Below, in pieces: positions 16,822 to 25,829 of a stretch of DNA of 64,000 bases; the first letter of the stretch is position 1, and every line of letters starts with the position of its first letter. The stretch is from Nocardioides sp. zg-1230 (GTDB lineage: Bacteria; Actinomycetota; Actinomycetes; Propionibacteriales; Nocardioidaceae). The notes beneath the pieces are model-generated. The model was not told the origin of the DNA and ran no database searches. It saw only the letters and a list, made by a program, of their open reading frames with translations. A program made the position numbers and the translations under genes. The DNA lies in NCBI RefSeq assembly GCF_013155335.1, contig NZ_JABJQZ010000008.1:248001-312000 (forward strand), in the 5' to 3' direction.

Positions 16822-17763
16822 ATGCTGCGAGAGCGACTGGTGGCGGGCTCACCGCGGGTGGCCCAGGTGCTCCAGCAGGTGCGCGCGCAGACGCCGGGTC
16901 AGCTCACCCGGGAGATCGAGCTCAACCGGGTGCTGACGGGCACGATGCTGGCGCGCCAGCTGCCGGCGAGCGTGTCGTCGCTGCGCGAGGTGGAGTTCCG
17001 CGTGTTCTCCCAGTTCGGCGACGACGGCATCATCCAGTACCTGCTCCAGCACGTGGACGCTCCCGAGAGCTTCATCGAGTTCGGCGTGGAGACCTACCGC
17101 GAGTCCAACACCCGCTTCCTGCTGGTCAAGGACAACTGGCGGGGCCTCGTCATCGACGGCAGCGAGGCCAACGTCGCGAGCATCACGACGATGGCGGAGC
17201 ACTGGCGCCACGACCTCACCGCCGTCGCCAGCTTCATCACGCGCGAGAACATCAACGACCTGTTCACCTCGGCCGGCTTCACCGGCGAGGTGGGCCTGCT
17301 GAGCATCGACATCGACGGCAACGACTACTGGGTCTGGGAGGCGATCGAGGTCGTCTCCCCCGTCGTCGTCGTCGCGGAGTACAACAGCGTCTTCGGCCCG
17401 GAGGCCAAGGTGACCGTCCCCTACGCGGCCGACTTCACGCGGCGCGCGGCGCACCACTCCCACCTCTTCTTCGGCGCCTCGCTCGGTGCCCTGTGCGACC
17501 TCGCCGAGCGCAAGGGCTACGCCTTCGTCGGCAGCAACAGCAACGGCAACAACGCCTACTTCGTCCGGCTCGACCAGCTCGGCGACCTCCGGGCGCTGTC
17601 GGCGGCCGAGGGCTACGTCGAGTCCCGTTTCCGCGAGTCGCGCGACGCCTCGGGCAACCTCACCCACCTCTCCGGCAGCGCGCGCCTCGACGAGATCGCC
17701 CACCTGGTGGTGCAGGACCTCACCACCGGCTCGCAGCGCCCGCTGCGCGACGCGGTCGGATGA
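16822..17763 (+). CDS. FkbM-like putative methyltransferase of the glycan locus
   Basis: The 313-residue product resembles Rossmann-fold methyltransferase-like proteins common in glycan loci. It has VFSQFGDDGIIQYLL near residue 68, FIEFGVETYRESNTRFL near 88 where the SAM loop would lie, LVIDGSEAN, and LLSIDIDGNDYWVWEAI near 158. A strict GxGxG loop is not evident, so activity is unproven. ATG at 16822 follows an AGGGGA site. A TATCGT box at 16779-16784 is a possible -10. It overlaps the next gene by four bases (ATGA). Confidence 0.65.
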   Translation: MLRERLVAGSPRVAQVLQQVRAQTPGQLTREIELNRVLTGTMLARQLPASVSSLREVEFRVFSQFGDDGIIQYLLQHVDAPESFIEFGVETYRESNTRFLLVKDNWRGLVIDGSEANVASITTMAEHWRHDLTAVASFITRENINDLFTSAGFTGEVGLLSIDIDGNDYWVWEAIEVVSPVVVVAEYNSVFGPEAKVTVPYAADFTRRAAHHSHLFFGASLGALCDLAERKGYAFVGSNSNGNNAYFVRLDQLGDLRALSAAEGYVESRFRESRDASGNLTHLSGSARLDEIAHLVVQDLTTGSQRPLRDAVG

Positions 17764-18875
17764 CCGTCCCCCAGCTGCGCGGCGTACGCCTCGCGGACCG
17801 GCTCGGCAGCAGGGAGAACAACTTCGACGTGCTCCGGCTGATGGCGGCGTGGTCGGTCCTGGTGTCACACTCCTTCGCCCTCGTCGGGCGCGAGGAGCCG
17901 CTGCACCAGTTCGGCACGACGCTGGGCAACGTCGGCGTCCTGGTCTTCTTCGCCGTCAGCGGCCTGCTGATCCGCCGCAGCTGGGAGCACGACCCGTCGC
18001 CGCGCGACTTCTGGGTCAAGCGCGCCCTGCGCCTGCTCCCCGCCCTGGCGACGGTCGCGCTCGTGACCGCCTTCGTGCTGGGGCCGCTCGTGACGAGCCG
18101 GTCGTTGTCGTCGTACTACTCGTCGTGGGAGACGTGGATCTACCCGGTGCGGGTCACCCTGCTCTACACGTTCGGGGCGCCGCTCCCGGGCGTCTTCGAG
18201 GGCAACCTCTACCCCGGGGTCAACGGGCCGCTGTGGAGCCTCCCGGTCGAGGTCTTCGCCTACTTCTGCCTCTTCCTGCTGGGGCTGGCGGGCCTGCTGG
18301 GCCGCCGGTGGCTGGTCACGACGTTCGCCGGGCTCAGCCTGGTGTGGGCGGCCTGGTGGGTGACCGTGACGTCGGAGGCCGTCGGCGCGACCTACGTCTT
18401 GTCGGCCTTCGCGCTCGGTGCCGCCGCCTACACGTGGCGCGACCGGATCGTGCTCGCGTGGCCCGTCGCCCTGGCCCTGGTGCCGCTCTGCGTCGCGTCG
18501 GGACTCGGCCCCGACGCCGTCCGGGTGCTGGTGTGGACGCCGGCGGCGGTCTACCTGTCCTACTGGTTCGCCTACGCCGTCCGCCCCGTGGGGCAGGTGC
18601 TCGTCCGATGGGGTGACGCGTCCTACGGCGTCTACATCTGGGCGTTCCCGGTGCAGCAGGCTCTGGTGCAGTGGGGCGTGGACGACCCCTGGGTGATGAT
18701 GGCCCTCGCGACTCCGGTGGTGTGGCTGCTGGCGATCGCGTCGTGGCGGCTCATCGAGCGACCGGCGCTGCGTCACAAGCCTCGTCCGACGGCACCGCCG
18801 GCGGGCGACCACCCGTCCTCGTCGGAGCCCGGTCCCGGTGACCCGGTTCGGGGTTCACAGCCCGGCGGAAGCTAG
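17760..18875 (+). CDS. OafA/YrhL-type membrane acyltransferase
   Basis: Acyltransferase-3 proteins move acyl groups, often acetyl, onto exported glycans. The 371-residue product has the family start NNFDVLRLMAAWSVLVSHSF, whose His near residue 42 is the likely catalytic residue, and VLVFFAVSGLLIRRSW near 63. About ten membrane helices follow, with GPLWSLPVEVFAYF near 155 and YGVYIWAFPVQQ near 290. The tail is hydrophilic. ATG overlaps the stop of the methyltransferase-like gene, so the two are co-translated. Confidence 0.9.
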   Translation: MTVPQLRGVRLADRLGSRENNFDVLRLMAAWSVLVSHSFALVGREEPLHQFGTTLGNVGVLVFFAVSGLLIRRSWEHDPSPRDFWVKRALRLLPALATVALVTAFVLGPLVTSRSLSSYYSSWETWIYPVRVTLLYTFGAPLPGVFEGNLYPGVNGPLWSLPVEVFAYFCLFLLGLAGLLGRRWLVTTFAGLSLVWAAWWVTVTSEAVGATYVLSAFALGAAAYTWRDRIVLAWPVALALVPLCVASGLGPDAVRVLVWTPAAVYLSYWFAYAVRPVGQVLVRWGDASYGVYIWAFPVQQALVQWGVDDPWVMMALATPVVWLLAIASWRLIERPALRHKPRPTAPPAGDHPSSSEPGPGDPVRGSQPGGS

Positions 18876-18886
18876 GCTCTGCCCTC

Positions 18887-20467
18887 ATGTCGAGGGGCAA
18901 TCACGGGGCCGCGCCCGCAGCCGCAAGCACGACTTCCCGCCCCACCGCGAGGACCGTTGCCGCGTGGGTCGCCACCTGCCTCGCCGCGTTCGCGGCACTC
19001 GCCGGCTGGTCGATCGCCTCCCCGGCCGGCTCGTCCCCCGACGACGACTACCACCTGGCCTCGATCTGGTGCGCCCAGGGCATCGACCCTGACCGCTGCG
19101 GAGAGATGGAGGGGATGCCCGACCACCGGCTGCTCCCGTACCTCGCCTCCGGTGCCGGGATCTGCTACGGCGGCGACTTCGCGGCGAGCGCAGCGTGCCA
19201 GGAGCAGTTCACCCTCAAGGGCCCCCAGACCGGGATCGACCACGGGAACTGGGGTGGCGCCTACCCGCCGTACTTCTACGCCACCATGTCGCTGTTCGTC
19301 GGCCCCGACGTCGGGCCGGCCGTCGCCGTGATGCGGATGGTCAACTCACTGATCGCCGTCGCGCTCGTGGCGGGCCTCGCTGCGCTGCTGCCCCGTCGAC
19401 GGCGCCCTCTCGCGGCCGTGCCGCTCGTGCTCATGTCCGTGCCTCTGCTGGTGGCCGTGCTCGCCTCCACCAACCCCAGCAGCTGGGCGATCCTGGGGGC
19501 CGCGACCCTCTGGCCGGCGCTCTACGTGGCGTACGAGGAGGAGGGCTGGCGCCGCAACGCGCTGGCCGCCTTCGCCGTCCTCGCCGCCTTCATCGGCTCG
19601 GGCTCCCGTGCCGACGGGTGCCTGTTCGTGCTGATGAGCGTCGCCCTCGTCGTCATCCTCCGCGTGCGCCACCTGCGTCGCGCTCCCGTGGTGACGGCAG
19701 CCGCCGCGATCTCGTTCGCCCTGGCGGCCGCGATCTTCCTGTCGTCGGGGCACGCCTCGGCGCTCACCGACGGCTTCGGCTACACACGGATCGAGCTCAC
19801 CACGACGCAGCTCTTCCTCATCAACCTCTCCTCGCTGCCCACCCTGTGGCTGGGCATGTTCGGCTCGGGGCCGCTCGGCAACATCGGCTGGTTCGACACC
19901 CCCTTCCCGCCGATGGTCCCGATGCTCGGCATCGCGGTGTGGTTCGGCGTGCTCCTCCAGGGCTGGCGCCGGATGTTCCCGGCCAAGCTCGTCGGGCTCG
20001 CACTGATCGGCGCTGCCCTCTTCGTGCATCCGATGTACCTGCTGATGCAGTCGCACGTGCTCGTCGGGGAGGGCGTCCAGCCCCGCTACGTGCTGCCGAT
20101 CCTGCTCATCTTCACCGGGCTCAGCCTGCTCGGCACCCGGGACACCACGCTGCGCCTGACGCCCGTCGCCTACTGGGCGATCGTCGCGGCGCTCGGTCTC
20201 ACCCACGCCGTCTCGCTCCACATCCAGATCCGGCGCTACGTCACGGGTCTGGACGTCTCGAAGATCATCTTCGGCGACGACCTCGAGTGGTGGTGGAGCT
20301 CCGCGCCGGACGCCACGCTGGTCTGGCTGGCGGCGTCCCTCGGCTTCACCTGGGTGGTGGCGGCGGCACTGCGGCAGGGGCTCGAAGGCCGGGATCGGCC
20401 TCACGGATCCGCTCCCGCAGGATCCGGTGCGGATCGATCATCGGAGAGGCAACCGCACTCGGTGTGA
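18887..20467 (+). CDS. DUF2142-like multi-pass membrane protein
   Basis: The 526-residue product has an N-terminal helix (about 23-43), then a ~90-residue exposed loop starting SSPDDDYHLASIWCAQG, then about nine or ten hydrophobic helices. This GT-C-like layout matches DUF2142, a family frequent in actinobacterial glycan loci with suspected lipid-linked sugar transfer. The aspartates in the first loop (DDDYH) fit a GT-C acidic motif, which is inference. A TAGGCT box (18873-18878), 8 nt before the ATG and including the previous stop codon, suggests a leaderless internal promoter. The last 122 bases are antisense to the end of the next gene. Confidence 0.72.
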   Translation: MSRGNHGAAPAAASTTSRPTARTVAAWVATCLAAFAALAGWSIASPAGSSPDDDYHLASIWCAQGIDPDRCGEMEGMPDHRLLPYLASGAGICYGGDFAASAACQEQFTLKGPQTGIDHGNWGGAYPPYFYATMSLFVGPDVGPAVAVMRMVNSLIAVALVAGLAALLPRRRRPLAAVPLVLMSVPLLVAVLASTNPSSWAILGAATLWPALYVAYEEEGWRRNALAAFAVLAAFIGSGSRADGCLFVLMSVALVVILRVRHLRRAPVVTAAAAISFALAAAIFLSSGHASALTDGFGYTRIELTTTQLFLINLSSLPTLWLGMFGSGPLGNIGWFDTPFPPMVPMLGIAVWFGVLLQGWRRMFPAKLVGLALIGAALFVHPMYLLMQSHVLVGEGVQPRYVLPILLIFTGLSLLGTRDTTLRLTPVAYWAIVAALGLTHAVSLHIQIRRYVTGLDVSKIIFGDDLEWWWSSAPDATLVWLAASLGFTWVVAAALRQGLEGRDRPHGSAPAGSGADRSSERQPHSV

Positions 20468-22034
20468 ACGGGTCCTCCTCGGGGATCCCCCAGCGGCGTA
20501 CGACGGCGTAGCGCTCCCACGCCTCGGCCTTCCCCTCGCGGGTGCGCGACTCGAAGTGGAAGAGCTCGCAGTTGGCGACCCACACGATCGAGCGGCCGAC
20601 GTGGCGGACCTTGTAGCAGAGGTCGACGTCGTTGAAGTTGGCCGGCAGCGTCTCGGTGAAGCCGCCGACCTCGAAGTAGGTCTCGCGCCTCATCGCCGCG
20701 CAGGCCGCGGTGACGCCGCTGACCTCACGGTTGACCACGAGCTCGCCGAACGGACCGGCCTCGTCCCGTGTCCAGAACCGGAACGGGTGCCGGTAGTGGG
20801 TGCCCCAGTAGGCGTGGCAGGCGTGCTGGACGGTGCTGTCGGCGAAGTAGAGCTTGGCGCCGGTCATCCCGACCCGGGGGTCGTCGAGGGGCGCGACGAG
20901 GTTCTCCAACCAGCGATCGGAGATCACCTCGACGTCGTCGTTGAGCAGCACCAGCCGCTCGCCGGTGGCGGCGACGGCGCCGAGGTTCATCTTCTCGCTG
21001 TAGTTGAACGGCTTGGCGTAGGGCACCAGCACCAGCCGGTCCCCGGCCACCTCGCGCAGCTGCTCGAGCACCTCGGGCGGGGTCGGGGCGTCGTGGACGA
21101 CGACCACCTCGACGTCGCGGTGCTCGGTGCGGGCCAGGAGCGAGCGCACGGCCTCCACGACCATCACCCGCCGCCGCCCGAAGACGAGGTCGCTCTGGCC
21201 GAGTGTCGGGATGACGACCGACACGCGGATGCCCGGGTCGAGGTCGCGGTGGATGACGTAGCGGCCGGGCTCGGCGCCCTGCTCGACCCGGGCGGGCACC
21301 CCGGTGCGGTCGAGGTGGTCCTGCACCGCGCGCTGACCCGCGACGGTGGCATACGGCTTGGCATCGATCGCGGCGGACGCGGACCCGGCGACGGCACGCC
21401 AGTGGTAGAGCACCTCAGGGATGTGCACCACGCGGCGGGCGACCTCACCCACGCGCAGCGCCAGGTCGTGGTCCTGTGACCCGTCGTAGCCCTCGCGGAA
21501 GCCGCCGACCTCGCGCACCACCGATGTACGGATCACCGACAGGTGCGAGGTGTACATCTGGCCGCGCAGCCGCTCCGGGGACCAGTCGGGCTTGGCGAAA
21601 CGGCCGTAGGTGCGGCCGCGGTCGTCGACCTTGTCCTCGTCGGAGTAGAGGTAGTCGACGTCGTCGTGCTCGGCGATCCAGCGCGCGTTGACCGCGAGCG
21701 CGTCGGCGGTCAGCAGGTCGTCGTGGTCGAGCAGCACGATGAACTCGCCACGCGCGGCCTCGATGCCGTCGTTGGACGCCGCCACGATGTGTCCGTTGAC
21801 GTCGCGCTCGAGCAGCCGGATCCGCTCGTCGGCGAGCATGTGGCGGGTGATGGTGCCCACCACGCGCGGGTCGGTCGAGGCGTCGTCGACGAAGATCCAC
21901 TCCCAGTCGCGGTGCTCCTGGGCGAGCACCGAGGCGATCGTCTCCTCGAGCACCTCGATCGGCGGGTCGAAGACAGGTGTGACGATGGAGAAGAGCGGGG
22001 CCTCCCCGCGGCTGCCCGCCCGTGCCGGGCTCAC
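20346..22034 (-). CDS. Two-domain GT2 glycosyltransferase
   Basis: The 562-residue product carries two GT-A domains in tandem. Domain one (about 14-240) has FSIVTPVFDPP, WIFVDDASTDP near 50 and VLLDHDDLLT near 100. Domain two (about 260-510) has VSVVIPTLGQSD, LVLLNDDVEVIS near 365 and a FNDVDLCYKV segment near 465. Such bifunctional enzymes often add two sugars or polymerise a repeat. The C-terminus ends in a proline run. The GTG start overlaps the stop of the upstream coiled-coil gene. The 3' end overlaps the convergent DUF2142 gene by 122 bp. Confidence 0.88.
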   Translation of the reverse strand: MSPARAGSRGEAPLFSIVTPVFDPPIEVLEETIASVLAQEHRDWEWIFVDDASTDPRVVGTITRHMLADERIRLLERDVNGHIVAASNDGIEAARGEFIVLLDHDDLLTADALAVNARWIAEHDDVDYLYSDEDKVDDRGRTYGRFAKPDWSPERLRGQMYTSHLSVIRTSVVREVGGFREGYDGSQDHDLALRVGEVARRVVHIPEVLYHWRAVAGSASAAIDAKPYATVAGQRAVQDHLDRTGVPARVEQGAEPGRYVIHRDLDPGIRVSVVIPTLGQSDLVFGRRRVMVVEAVRSLLARTEHRDVEVVVVHDAPTPPEVLEQLREVAGDRLVLVPYAKPFNYSEKMNLGAVAATGERLVLLNDDVEVISDRWLENLVAPLDDPRVGMTGAKLYFADSTVQHACHAYWGTHYRHPFRFWTRDEAGPFGELVVNREVSGVTAACAAMRRETYFEVGGFTETLPANFNDVDLCYKVRHVGRSIVWVANCELFHFESRTREGKAEAWERYAVVRRWGIPEEDPFTPSAVASPMIDPHRILRERIREADPGLRAPAAVPPPPPR

Positions 22035-22399
22035 CGCAGCCGCCGGCGCACGGCGCGCGCGACGCGTCGCGGGAACGACGTGCGTGCTGCCGACAGCTCG
22101 CCCTCGAGCTGGGCCACCCGGTTGCGCAGGCGCTGCACCTGCTCCTCCTGGCGCTTGCGGGAGCGGTCGAGGCGCTGCTGGAGCTCGTCGCGGCGGGCGG
22201 TCGTGCGGCGCAGCTTGCGGGTGGTCGAGCGCAGCTCCTGGGTGAGCCGGGTCAGGTCGCGGTTGACCCGACCGACCTCGGCGTCGCTGCCGATGACCTG
22301 GTCGCGGCTCAGCAGCAGCTCGTGGCGGACCTCGGCGATCTCGCGGCGGAGCCGCTCGACCTCCGACTCGCCCGTCGCCGTCGTCGCGTCCTGGGTCAC
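22031..22399 (-). CDS. Small coiled-coil protein of unknown function
   Basis: The 122-residue product is nearly all helical and highly charged. A heptad-like coiled coil spans about residues 12-105 (VERLRREIAEVRHELLLSRD and on), followed by a strongly basic tail (RRVARAVRRRLR). There is no signal peptide or membrane helix. It is the first gene of a two-gene unit with the two-domain GT2 and overlaps it by four bases. This suggests a scaffold or length-control partner for that enzyme, an inference from context only. The GTG start has GGAGGAG about 6 nt upstream. Confidence 0.7.
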   Translation of the reverse strand: MTQDATTATGESEVERLRREIAEVRHELLLSRDQVIGSDAEVGRVNRDLTRLTQELRSTTRKLRRTTARRDELQQRLDRSRKRQEEQVQRLRNRVAQLEGELSAARTSFPRRVARAVRRRLR

Positions 22400-22523
22400 C
22401 CTGTCTCCTCCGCCTGCTGCCTGCCTTGCTGCCGCGCGCGGTGCGCGCCGGACCTGCTCCGTGCGCGCGTCAGGCTATCCCAAGCCGGGACCGCCGCCGG
22501 GCAGGCCCGAGGTCAGACCACCC

Positions 22524-24497
22524 TCACACGACGGAGAGCGGGAGCAGCTTCTGGCCCGTCGGGCCGACCTGGATCTCCGTGCCCATCTCCGGGCAGACGC
22601 CGCAGTCGTAGCAGGGCGTCCAGCGGCAGTCCTCGATCTCGATGTCGGCGCCGTCTGCGGTCGCGAGGGCGTCCTCCCAGTCGCCCCACAGCCAGTCCTT
22701 GTCGAGGCCGGAGTCGAGGTGCTCCCACGGCAGCACCTCGTCGTAGTCACGCGGGCGGGTGGTGTACCAGTCGACGTCGACGCCGGTGCCCGCCAGCGCC
22801 TTCTCCGCCGAGGTCATCCAGCGGTCGTAGGAGAAGTGCTCGCTCCAGCCGTCGAAGCGGCCGCCGTCGCGCCAGACCTCCTCGATGACCCGGCCGACAC
22901 GGCGGTCACCCCGCGAGAGCAGGCCCTCGACGATCCCGGGCTTGCCGTCGTGGTAGCGGAAGCCGATCGCACGCGCGTACTTCTTGTCCTCGCGGACCAC
23001 CTCGCGCAGGAGCCGCAGCCGCTCGTCGGTGGCCTCGTGGTCGAGCTGCGGGGCCCACTGGAACGGCGTGTGCGGCTTGGGCACGAACCCGCCGATCGAC
23101 ACGGTGCAGCGGATGTCGTTGCGGCCCGAGACCTCGCGGCCGGTCTTGATCACGCGCTTGGCGAGGTCGGCGATGGCGAGCACGTCCTCGTCGGTCTCCT
23201 CGGGGAGGCCGCACATGAAGTAGAGCTTCACCTGGCGCCAGCCGTGGGAGTACGCCGCTGCGACGGTGCGGATGAGGTCGTCCTCGCTCACCATCTTGTT
23301 GATCACCTTGCGCATCCGCTCCGAGCCACCCTCGGGAGCGAAGGTCAGGCCCGAGCGGCGCCCGTTGCGGGAGAACTCGTTGGCCAGGGTGATGTTGAAG
23401 GCGTCGACGCGCGTGCTGGGCAGCGACAGGGAGACGTTGGAGCCTTCGTAGCGGTCGGCCAGCCCCTTGGCGACATCACCGATCTCGGTGTGGTCGGCGC
23501 TGGACAACGACAGCAGGCCGACCTCCTCGAAGCCCGACTTGCGGATGCCGTTCTCGACCATGTCGCCGATGGTCTCGATGGACCGCTCGCGCACCGGGCG
23601 GGTGATCATCCCGGCCTGGCAGAAGCGGCAGCCGCGGGTGCAGCCGCGGAAGATCTCGACGGAGAAGCGCTCGTGCACGGTCTCGGCCAGCGGCACGAGC
23701 GGGTTGGCCGGGTAGGGCCACTGGTCGAGGTCCATCAGCGTGTGCTTGCGGACCCGGAACGGGATGCCCGGGCGGTTGGGCACGACGGCCTCGATCGAGC
23801 CATCGGCGGCGTAGGCCACGTCGTAGAACCGCGGGACGTAGATGTTGCCGGTGACCGCGAGCCGGCGCAGCAGCTCCTCGCGACCGCCCGGACGGTCCTC
23901 GGCCTTCCACTCGCGCACGACCTCGGAGATGGCGAGCACGACCTCCTCGCCGTCGCCGAGCACGGCCGCGTCGACGAAGTCGGCGATGGGCTCGGGGTTG
24001 AACGCGGCGTGCCCGCCGGCGATCACGACCGGGTCGTCCTCACCGCGGTCGACCGCGTGGAGCGGGATCCCGGCCAGGTCGAGGGCGTTGAGCATGTTGG
24101 TGTAGCCGAGCTCGGTCGAGAAGCTCAGGCCGAAGAGGTCGAAGGCGCCGACCGGGCGGTGGCTGTCGACGGTGAACTGCGGGATCGGTCCCTGCGCGTC
24201 ACCCTCGCGCATCACCTGCTCCATGTCGGGCCACACCGAGTAGGTGCGCTCCGCGAGGATCCAGTCGCGCTCGTTGAGCACCTCGTAGAGGATCTGCACG
24301 CCCTGGTTGGGCAGGCCCACCTCGTAGGCGTCGGGGTACATCAGCGCCCAGCGGACCGTCGGGCCGCCGGTCTCCGACGCCTCCGCGCAGTCCCAGTCCT
24401 TGACGACCGAGTTGAGCTCGCCACCGACGTACTGGATGGGCTTCTGCACCGACGGAAGCCTCGCCTCCAGGCGCGGGAAGACCGACGCGACGGACAT
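22524..24497 (-). CDS. B12-binding radical SAM protein (TIGR03960)
   Basis: The 657-residue product begins SVFPRLEARLPSVQKPIQYVGGE and has a cobalamin-binding-like N-terminal domain, then a radical SAM core. The core carries the CxxxCxxC cluster motif, here CTRGCRFC near residue 285, followed by QAGMITRP. A second Cys-rich segment (CYDCGVCPEM) near 632 could hold another cluster. Family length and motifs are complete. The reaction is not established; its usual DUF2344 partner suggests RNA or peptide modification, but I do not assert this. The partner is 12 kb away here. Confidence 0.93.
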   Translation of the reverse strand: MSVASVFPRLEARLPSVQKPIQYVGGELNSVVKDWDCAEASETGGPTVRWALMYPDAYEVGLPNQGVQILYEVLNERDWILAERTYSVWPDMEQVMREGDAQGPIPQFTVDSHRPVGAFDLFGLSFSTELGYTNMLNALDLAGIPLHAVDRGEDDPVVIAGGHAAFNPEPIADFVDAAVLGDGEEVVLAISEVVREWKAEDRPGGREELLRRLAVTGNIYVPRFYDVAYAADGSIEAVVPNRPGIPFRVRKHTLMDLDQWPYPANPLVPLAETVHERFSVEIFRGCTRGCRFCQAGMITRPVRERSIETIGDMVENGIRKSGFEEVGLLSLSSADHTEIGDVAKGLADRYEGSNVSLSLPSTRVDAFNITLANEFSRNGRRSGLTFAPEGGSERMRKVINKMVSEDDLIRTVAAAYSHGWRQVKLYFMCGLPEETDEDVLAIADLAKRVIKTGREVSGRNDIRCTVSIGGFVPKPHTPFQWAPQLDHEATDERLRLLREVVREDKKYARAIGFRYHDGKPGIVEGLLSRGDRRVGRVIEEVWRDGGRFDGWSEHFSYDRWMTSAEKALAGTGVDVDWYTTRPRDYDEVLPWEHLDSGLDKDWLWGDWEDALATADGADIEIEDCRWTPCYDCGVCPEMGTEIQVGPTGQKLLPLSVV

Positions 24498-24560
24498 GAC
24501 AGCAACACCTCGACATGGCTGGGGACACGGTTCGGGACCAGGGAAGGACGGGCACGGCGG

Positions 24561-24592
24561 CCGCGTCGACCCTCAAGGTTACGTCGACGCGG
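24561..24592 (-). terminator. Hairpin after the mreB-rodA operon
   Basis: CCGCGTCGAC (24561-24570) and GTCGACGCGG (24583-24592) form a perfect 10-bp stem with a 12-nt loop, 48 nt downstream of the rodA stop on the minus strand. There is no T-run, as is common for actinobacterial terminators. It also lies in the leader of the radical SAM gene, so it could act there instead. Confidence 0.45.
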
Positions 24593-24640
24593 GTGGTGCG
24601 GCCTACTCAGCGGGGCTCAGCGAGGCTCAGCGGCCCCCGC

Positions 24641-25825
24641 TCATCGACGCAGCGGGCCCGCCGACCTCAGGTGGATGTTCTGCAGCAGGCCGAGTGCCAG
24701 CATGCCTGCGAACAGCGAGCTGCCGCCGTAGGACACGAACGGCAGCGGCACGCCCGTGACGGGCATGATGCCGAGGCACATGCCGATGTTCTGGAAGGCC
24801 TGGAACCCCCACCAGCAGGCGATACCGGCAGCGGCGACGCGGCCGAAGAGGTCGGGGGCCTGGGCGGAGATCGTCAGTGCGCGCCAGATCACGACCGCGA
24901 CGAGCAGGATCAGGACGCCCGCGCCCACCAGGCCGAGCTCCTCGCCGGCGACGGTGAAGATGAAGTCGGTGTGCTGCTCGGGCACGAACCCCGAACGCGT
25001 CTGGGACCCGTCGAACAGGCCCTGGCCGAGGAGGCCGCCGTTGCCGACGGCGATGCGCGCCTGCTCGACGTTGTACCCCGCGCCGCGCGGGTCGAGCCCG
25101 GGGTTGGTGAAGGCGAGGAAACGGTCGACCTGGTAGGGCTTGAGCACGCCCATGGACACCGCCACGACGGCGCCGCCGACCGCGCCGAGCGTCAGGCCCG
25201 CGAGCCACAGCCGGCCGGCGCCGGCCACCGCGAGCACGCCGAAGACCGTCGCCGACAGCACGAGCATGGTGCCGAGGTCCGGCTGGAGCAGGATCAGCGC
25301 CGCGGGCACCCCGGCGATCGCGAGCATGACGACGACCTCGAGGCTGCCCACGCGCCGGCCCCACCGTCGTTCGGTGCGCTCGGCCACGACGAGCGCCATG
25401 CCGATCACCACGGCGAGCTTGGCGAACTCCGCGGGCTGGATCGACATGCCGCCGAGCTGGATCCACGACCGGGACCCGTTGATCGTGCTGCCGGCCACGA
25501 GCACCATGACCAGGCCGCCGACGCTGGCGAGGTAGGCCAGCGGCGCGAGGATGCGCACCCACCGGTGGTCGGTGGCGAGGACGGCGACCATCAGCACCAA
25601 ACCGATTGCGACATTGACCAGCTGCTTGCGCAGGTAGGCGTTGGGGTCGCCGCCGGTCAGGTCGGCGCGGGTCGAGGTGGCCGACCAGACCAGCAGGGTG
25701 CCGAGGGTGACGAGCGCCAGCGCGGCCAGCATCAGCAGCCAGTCGAGTCCTGGGGCGCGCAGGCTCGTCGCCGCGCGCAGGGGCCGGGCAGGACGACCGG
25801 TGGGCCGGGTGGACAGGACGGTCAT
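24641..25825 (-). CDS. rodA: RodA, SEDS-family peptidoglycan polymerase
   Basis: RodA polymerises lipid II into glycan strands for lateral wall growth, with PBP2 supplying cross-linking. The 394-residue product has about ten membrane helices, with SRSWIQLGGMSIQPAEFAKL near residue 113, ILLQPDLGTMLVL near 155, FVPEQHTDFIFTVAGEELGLVG near 268 and the C-terminal LPFVSYGGSS. These are SEDS signatures. Its position after mrdA and mreBCD assigns RodA rather than FtsW. The ATG lies behind GGAGGGGAG and is four bases after the PBP2 stop. Confidence 0.95.
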   Translation of the reverse strand: MTVLSTRPTGRPARPLRAATSLRAPGLDWLLMLAALALVTLGTLLVWSATSTRADLTGGDPNAYLRKQLVNVAIGLVLMVAVLATDHRWVRILAPLAYLASVGGLVMVLVAGSTINGSRSWIQLGGMSIQPAEFAKLAVVIGMALVVAERTERRWGRRVGSLEVVVMLAIAGVPAALILLQPDLGTMLVLSATVFGVLAVAGAGRLWLAGLTLGAVGGAVVAVSMGVLKPYQVDRFLAFTNPGLDPRGAGYNVEQARIAVGNGGLLGQGLFDGSQTRSGFVPEQHTDFIFTVAGEELGLVGAGVLILLVAVVIWRALTISAQAPDLFGRVAAAGIACWWGFQAFQNIGMCLGIMPVTGVPLPFVSYGGSSLFAGMLALGLLQNIHLRSAGPLRR

Positions 25826-25829
25826 CGGC

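Noticed and set aside
6577..22399. Prophage, integrative element or genomic island with attachment sites
   Set aside because: No integrase, transposase, relaxase, tRNA-end duplication or flanking direct repeats were found, and codon use looks like the neighbours.
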